From positions 736,600 through 800,599 of the forward strand of contig NZ_PSNW01000001.1 in assembly GCF_002930645.1 (NCBI RefSeq): DNA of 64,000 nt, given 5' to 3'. The first letter of the stretch is position 1; every line of letters begins with the position of its first letter. The translations under genes and the position numbers were made by a program. The notes beneath the pieces were generated by a model. That model made no database searches and had not been told where the DNA came from. It was given only the letters and a program-made list of their open reading frames with translations. Below, piece by piece: positions 60,868-64,000 of this stretch. The stretch is from Solimonas fluminis. Its GTDB lineage: Bacteria; Pseudomonadota; Gammaproteobacteria; Nevskiales; Nevskiaceae.

Positions 60868-62322
60868 TCAGCCCGCCCATCCGGCGGCTCGGTTGGTGGG
60901 GGCGCCGCGCTCCTTGGCGGGCGCGATCTTCATCGCTTCGCGATACTTGGCGACGGTACGGCGGGCCACGCGGATGCCCTGGCGGGCCAGCAGCGCGGCG
61001 ATGTCGCCGTCGCACAGCGGCGCACCGCGGCCTTCGCCGTCGATGATGCGGCGGATCATGGCCTTCACCGCGGTGCCGGAGGTCTCGCCGGACAGGCCGG
61101 TGATCTGGCTCGGGAAGAAGGCCTTGAGCTCGTACACGCCCCAGGGCGTCTGCACCCACTTGTTGCTGGTGACGCGGCAGACGGTGGATTCGTGCATGGC
61201 GATGGCTTCGGCCACCTCGCGCAGCGTCAGCGGCGCCATGCCGACCTCGCCGCGCTCCAGGAAGGCCTGCTGGCGCTGGAAGATCACGCGGGCGGTGCGC
61301 AGCAGCGTCTGGTGGCGGATCTCCAGGCCGCGCACCAGCCAGCGCGCTTCCTGCAGCTGGTCGCGCAGGCCCTTGTGCGTGCCGGCCTGCGTCAGCAGGC
61401 GCTCGTACAGCTTGTTGACGCGCAGGCGCGGCAGGCGGTCGGCATTCAGCTCCACCTTCCAGGCGCCGGCCATGCCGGTGACCACCAGGTCCGGGGTCAC
61501 GGCTTCGGCCGGCGCGGACAGCGCGGCGGCCGGCTTGGGATTCAGCGTGCGGATCAGGGCCACGGCCTGGCCGATCTCGGCGCGGCTCACGCCCAGCAGC
61601 TGCTGCAGTTCCTGCGTGCGGTTGGCGGCCAGCAGCTCCAGCGCGCCGGCGGCCAGGAATTCGGCGAGGTCGCGCCCCGGGGTGCGCTCCGGCAGCATGC
61701 GGATCTGCAGGCACAGGCACTCGGCGAGGTTGCGCGCGGCGAAGCCGGTGGGCTCGACGCCCTGCACCTTCTCCAGCACCTTCTCCACCTCGTCCAGGCC
61801 GGCGGCGAAGCCGGAGCCCAGGCGGGCGACGATCGCGTCCAGCGGCTGCTCCAGGTAGCCGTTGTCGTCGATCGCCTCGATGATCGCCTCGGCGATCAGG
61901 GCCTCGCGGCGGCCCTCGATGGTCAGGCGCAGCTGCTCCAGGGCGGCGATGCGGGCGTCGGTCTGGACCGCCGCGGCATGGCGCTCCTCCCAGGGGCGGT
62001 CGTCGTCGTCGGAGGGCTCGCCGCCGGACCAGCTTTCGGCGCTGCTCCAGTCGAAGTCGGCCTCGACCTTGTCGCGGGCACCGGCGTCGATGCCGGTGAC
62101 CTCCTCGTGGACTTCGGCGGCGGGAGCGGCCTCCTGCGGAGCGGCAGCCTCGTCGGCGGAGGATTCGCCCTCCTCCTGCTCCAGCATCACATTGCTTTCC
62201 AGCGCCTCGCGCAGTTCCTGCTCGAGTTCCAGCGAGGACAGCTGCAGCAGCCGGATCGACTGCAGCAGCTGCGGCGTCATCGCCATGTTCTGGCTGGTCC
62301 GCAGATGCATGTTGGGCTTCAT
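60868..62322 (-). CDS. rpoN: RNA polymerase sigma-54 factor, flagellar-cluster copy (RpoN2-like)
   Basis: A 484-residue sigma-54 factor. Region I (TPQLLQSIRLLQLSSLELEQEL) is glutamine/leucine-rich, region II is acidic, and region III has the core-binding part, the HTH (TLREVAEAIAMHESTVCRVTSNK) and the RpoN box ARRTVAKYRE. The usual lptB/hpf/ptsN neighbours of housekeeping rpoN are missing; it heads a flagellar regulatory unit with vemR and fleQ, as rpoN2 does in Xanthomonas. Whether another rpoN exists cannot be seen here. Confidence 0.93.
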   Translation of the reverse strand: MKPNMHLRTSQNMAMTPQLLQSIRLLQLSSLELEQELREALESNVMLEQEEGESSADEAAAPQEAAPAAEVHEEVTGIDAGARDKVEADFDWSSAESWSGGEPSDDDDRPWEERHAAAVQTDARIAALEQLRLTIEGRREALIAEAIIEAIDDNGYLEQPLDAIVARLGSGFAAGLDEVEKVLEKVQGVEPTGFAARNLAECLCLQIRMLPERTPGRDLAEFLAAGALELLAANRTQELQQLLGVSRAEIGQAVALIRTLNPKPAAALSAPAEAVTPDLVVTGMAGAWKVELNADRLPRLRVNKLYERLLTQAGTHKGLRDQLQEARWLVRGLEIRHQTLLRTARVIFQRQQAFLERGEVGMAPLTLREVAEAIAMHESTVCRVTSNKWVQTPWGVYELKAFFPSQITGLSGETSGTAVKAMIRRIIDGEGRGAPLCDGDIAALLARQGIRVARRTVAKYREAMKIAPAKERGAPTNRAAGWAG

Positions 62323-62858
62323 TCGTTTTCTCCTCGCCTCGTTCGCCTTGAGGCCATCTTTGGCGAGGATGGATTACGCCCGTAGCGGAACATTCCTTAC
62401 GCAATGTAGGGGTTCACCCTACATACGACGGATTTCCGTCGCCTGCCGGAGGGAATCCGGGAAAGCAGCTTCTTTTCAAGTGCTTGTCTGCATTGAAGAT
62501 CGCACTGCAGCAAGACGGTCCATGCCAGGGGCTGCCCCCACGCTGTCGAGAAAAACTACTGGTCGGGCAGCGTCCTTCGCCGTCCGGAACGGCCAGGGCG
62601 GGGCCGGCCCGGCGCCGGAAGAACGTCGCGCCGGCCGGCCGCGACGGGGGCCGTGCCGCACGAACGGCCCTGGGAAACCGCTGGAACTCCCGCGCCCAAG
62701 CCAAGGCGCTCAGGGCAAAAACTACCACTGCGGGGGGGCGACCCGATCATTACCATTCCGTGACAAGCCGCCGCGATGTACGGCAGGCCGGCGCGGCGAT
62801 CCCGCCGCCGCCAGGAAAAACGGTGCAGCCCCTCTCGCTGCCACCCCTGAGGAGAGTC
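62323..62858. other. Intergenic region between rpoN and the lipoprotein gene (536 bp)
   Basis: No gene is supported here. A palindrome ATGTAGGG-N5-CCCTACAT lies at 62404-62424, about 90 bp upstream of the rpoN start, followed by a GACGGATTTCCGTC dyad at about 62428-62441. The first resembles sites of NarL/LuxR-type regulators and may control rpoN. From 62470 to 62840 the sequence is GC-rich with scattered small dyads and no clear promoter; short frames here lack starts, ribosome sites and coding-like composition. Confidence 0.5.
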
Positions 62859-64000
62859 ATGGTGTCCACGTTCATTCCCGACGGCATCGGCCGTCTCGCG
62901 ATCGCGTTCCTGCTGGCCGGCCTGGCCGCCTGCCACAGCAGTTCCTCCGTCGCCCCGGGCCGCCAGAACGGCCAGCCCGAGCCGATTCCCGAGGAGAAAC
63001 CCTCCATCGACAGCCAGCTCGGCCTGGACCTGCTGCCCGGTACCTGCGACCCGCTGGATCCGAACTACTGCACCTTCCCCTGGCCCAACGATTTCTTCAC
63101 GGTGGAGGACGGCAGCACCGACACCGGCCGACGCGTGAACCTGCAGCTGGCCGCGATGCCGCGCAACCTGATCGGCAAGCCGATCACGCCCACCGACTGG
63201 AACCGCAACGACGGCTTCTCGCCGGGCAATGCGATCCTCACGCGCGTGCCGGGCCTGGACCTGGCCAAGACCGGCGCGGTGCCCATCACCGACGTCAGTG
63301 ACAGCTTCCGCGCCGACCAGCCGATCGTGGTGATCGATGCCGACACGCTGGAGCGCCACCTGATCTGGGCGGAGCTGGATGCCAACCTCACCAAGGCCAG
63401 CCTCTGCGACCTGCCGGACCCGCTGGCGGTGGTCACCGGCCTGCTGGAACAGGACCAGCTCACCAGCCTGCTGCACGCGGTGGAGTCGGTCTGCGACATG
63501 CTGCCGCTGCCGGAGAACCCGCTGGCCGATCCGGGCCCCGCGGTGATCGTGCGCCCGGCCAAGAACTTCGAGGAAGGCCATCGCTACATCGTGGCGATGC
63601 GCAACCTGAAGGATGCCGAGGGCGGCATCATCGAGGCCTCGCCGGCCTTCCGCATCTTCCGCGACAACCATGTCAGCGAACGCGACTCGATCAACGGCCG
63701 CCGCGCGCACATGGAAGAACTGTTCGCCAAGCTGGGCAAGGCCGGCATCAAGCGTTCCGAGCTGTACCTGGCCTGGGACTTCACCGTGGCCAGCGAACGC
63801 AACCTCAGCGAACGCGCGCTGAAGATCCGCGACACCGCCTTCGCCGACCTGGGGACTGCCGCGCCGCCGTTCACCGTCGACGAGGTCACCGACTTCACGG
63901 TGGAGGAGAACGCCACCATCGCGCGCCAGGTCAAGGGCAGCGTGACCGTTCCCAAGTTCCTCACCGGCTCGGGCGCGCCGGGTTCGCGCTTCAACACCGC
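62859..64000 (+). CDS. Large predicted lipoprotein, lipase-N-terminal-like (partial)
   Basis: The first 380 residues are in the window; the gene runs off the end. A signal sequence ends in the lipobox LAAC (Cys at residue 25), then a Ser-rich spacer. CDPLDPNYCTFPWPNDFFT near residue 65 (an LPxPND-type opening) is typical of bacterial surface proteins with an N-terminal Lipase_bact_N-like domain, often followed by an alpha/beta hydrolase. The hydrolase part is not reached, so function is open. ATG at 62859 has GGAGAG upstream. Confidence 0.7.
   Translation, partial: MVSTFIPDGIGRLAIAFLLAGLAACHSSSSVAPGRQNGQPEPIPEEKPSIDSQLGLDLLPGTCDPLDPNYCTFPWPNDFFTVEDGSTDTGRRVNLQLAAMPRNLIGKPITPTDWNRNDGFSPGNAILTRVPGLDLAKTGAVPITDVSDSFRADQPIVVIDADTLERHLIWAELDANLTKASLCDLPDPLAVVTGLLEQDQLTSLLHAVESVCDMLPLPENPLADPGPAVIVRPAKNFEEGHRYIVAMRNLKDAEGGIIEASPAFRIFRDNHVSERDSINGRRAHMEELFAKLGKAGIKRSELYLAWDFTVASERNLSERALKIRDTAFADLGTAAPPFTVDEVTDFTVEENATIARQVKGSVTVPKFLTGSGAPGSRFNT

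Noticed and set aside
62414-62728. 104-codon frame on the - strand upstream of rpoN
   Set aside because: No ribosome site, Ser/Pro/Arg-rich low-quality composition, overlaps the palindromes and no family resemblance.

Overview
The window is about 64 kb of GC-rich chromosome from a gammaproteobacterium. Marker genes and gene order (osmC-like/crp, trpE apart from trpGDC next to crp, proA-nadD-rsfS-rlmH, maf-rng-yhdP-nitrilase-tldD, rsmD-coaD-fdx-ggt, coq7, speD, minCDE) match the Pseudomonas/Xanthomonas side of the class. An rpoN2-vemR-fleQ arrangement as in Xanthomonas, phasins and a Baeyer-Villiger monooxygenase fit an aerobic lineage near Nevskiales/Solimonadaceae or Xanthomonadales; that placement is inference. 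I see no rRNA, tRNA, CRISPR array, transposase or prophage.

Layout. 1-2453 (-): acetoacetyl-CoA synthetase (cut by the window), gamma-carbonic anhydrase, lipoprotein esterase. 2592-5260 (+): lemA and two GIDE-type membrane proteins, the second with an EF-hand loop. 5461-9544 (+): prlC, xthA and an HD/phosphodiesterase-like gene behind a consensus CRP site. 9557-25741 (-): ggt-fdx-coaD-rsmD, tldD-nitrilase-yhdP, rng-maf-rlmH-rsfS-nadD-proA-holA; the rsfS-nadD gap holds a nested inverted-repeat element and nadD appears to start at CTG. 25842-31217: coq7 (+), speD and osmC-like (-), crp (+), trpCDG (-). 31426-34834: an AraC regulator divergent from a monooxygenase-hydrolase pair, inserted between trpG and trpE. 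34919-37202 (-): trpE with a Trp-rich leader peptide, then rpe. 37266-44117: purC, MAPEG, a small acidic-basic protein, a phasin pair (-), a YihY-like protein, an acyl-CoA ligase and an SDR. 44203-46126 (-): minCDE. 46274-50895: ATP-grasp and alpha-E genes (+), a class III cyclase and the Anbu proteasome-like protease (-). 51047-52519 (+): an HCCA isomerase and a GYF-domain membrane protein. 52510-62322 (-): flagellar block rpoN2-vemR-fleQ-fliEFGHIJK, with a sigma-54 promoter before fliE. 62859-64000 (+): start of a large lipoprotein gene.

How it works together. The window holds parts of a possible cyclic-nucleotide circuit (class III cyclase, CRP, and a CRP-site promoter at a phosphodiesterase-like gene), a complete early sigma-54/FleQ flagellar switch, tryptophan biosynthesis with probable leader-peptide attenuation, PHA granule proteins, and most of the Anbu protease neighbourhood. 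Short palindromic repeats of at least two kinds separate many transcription units.
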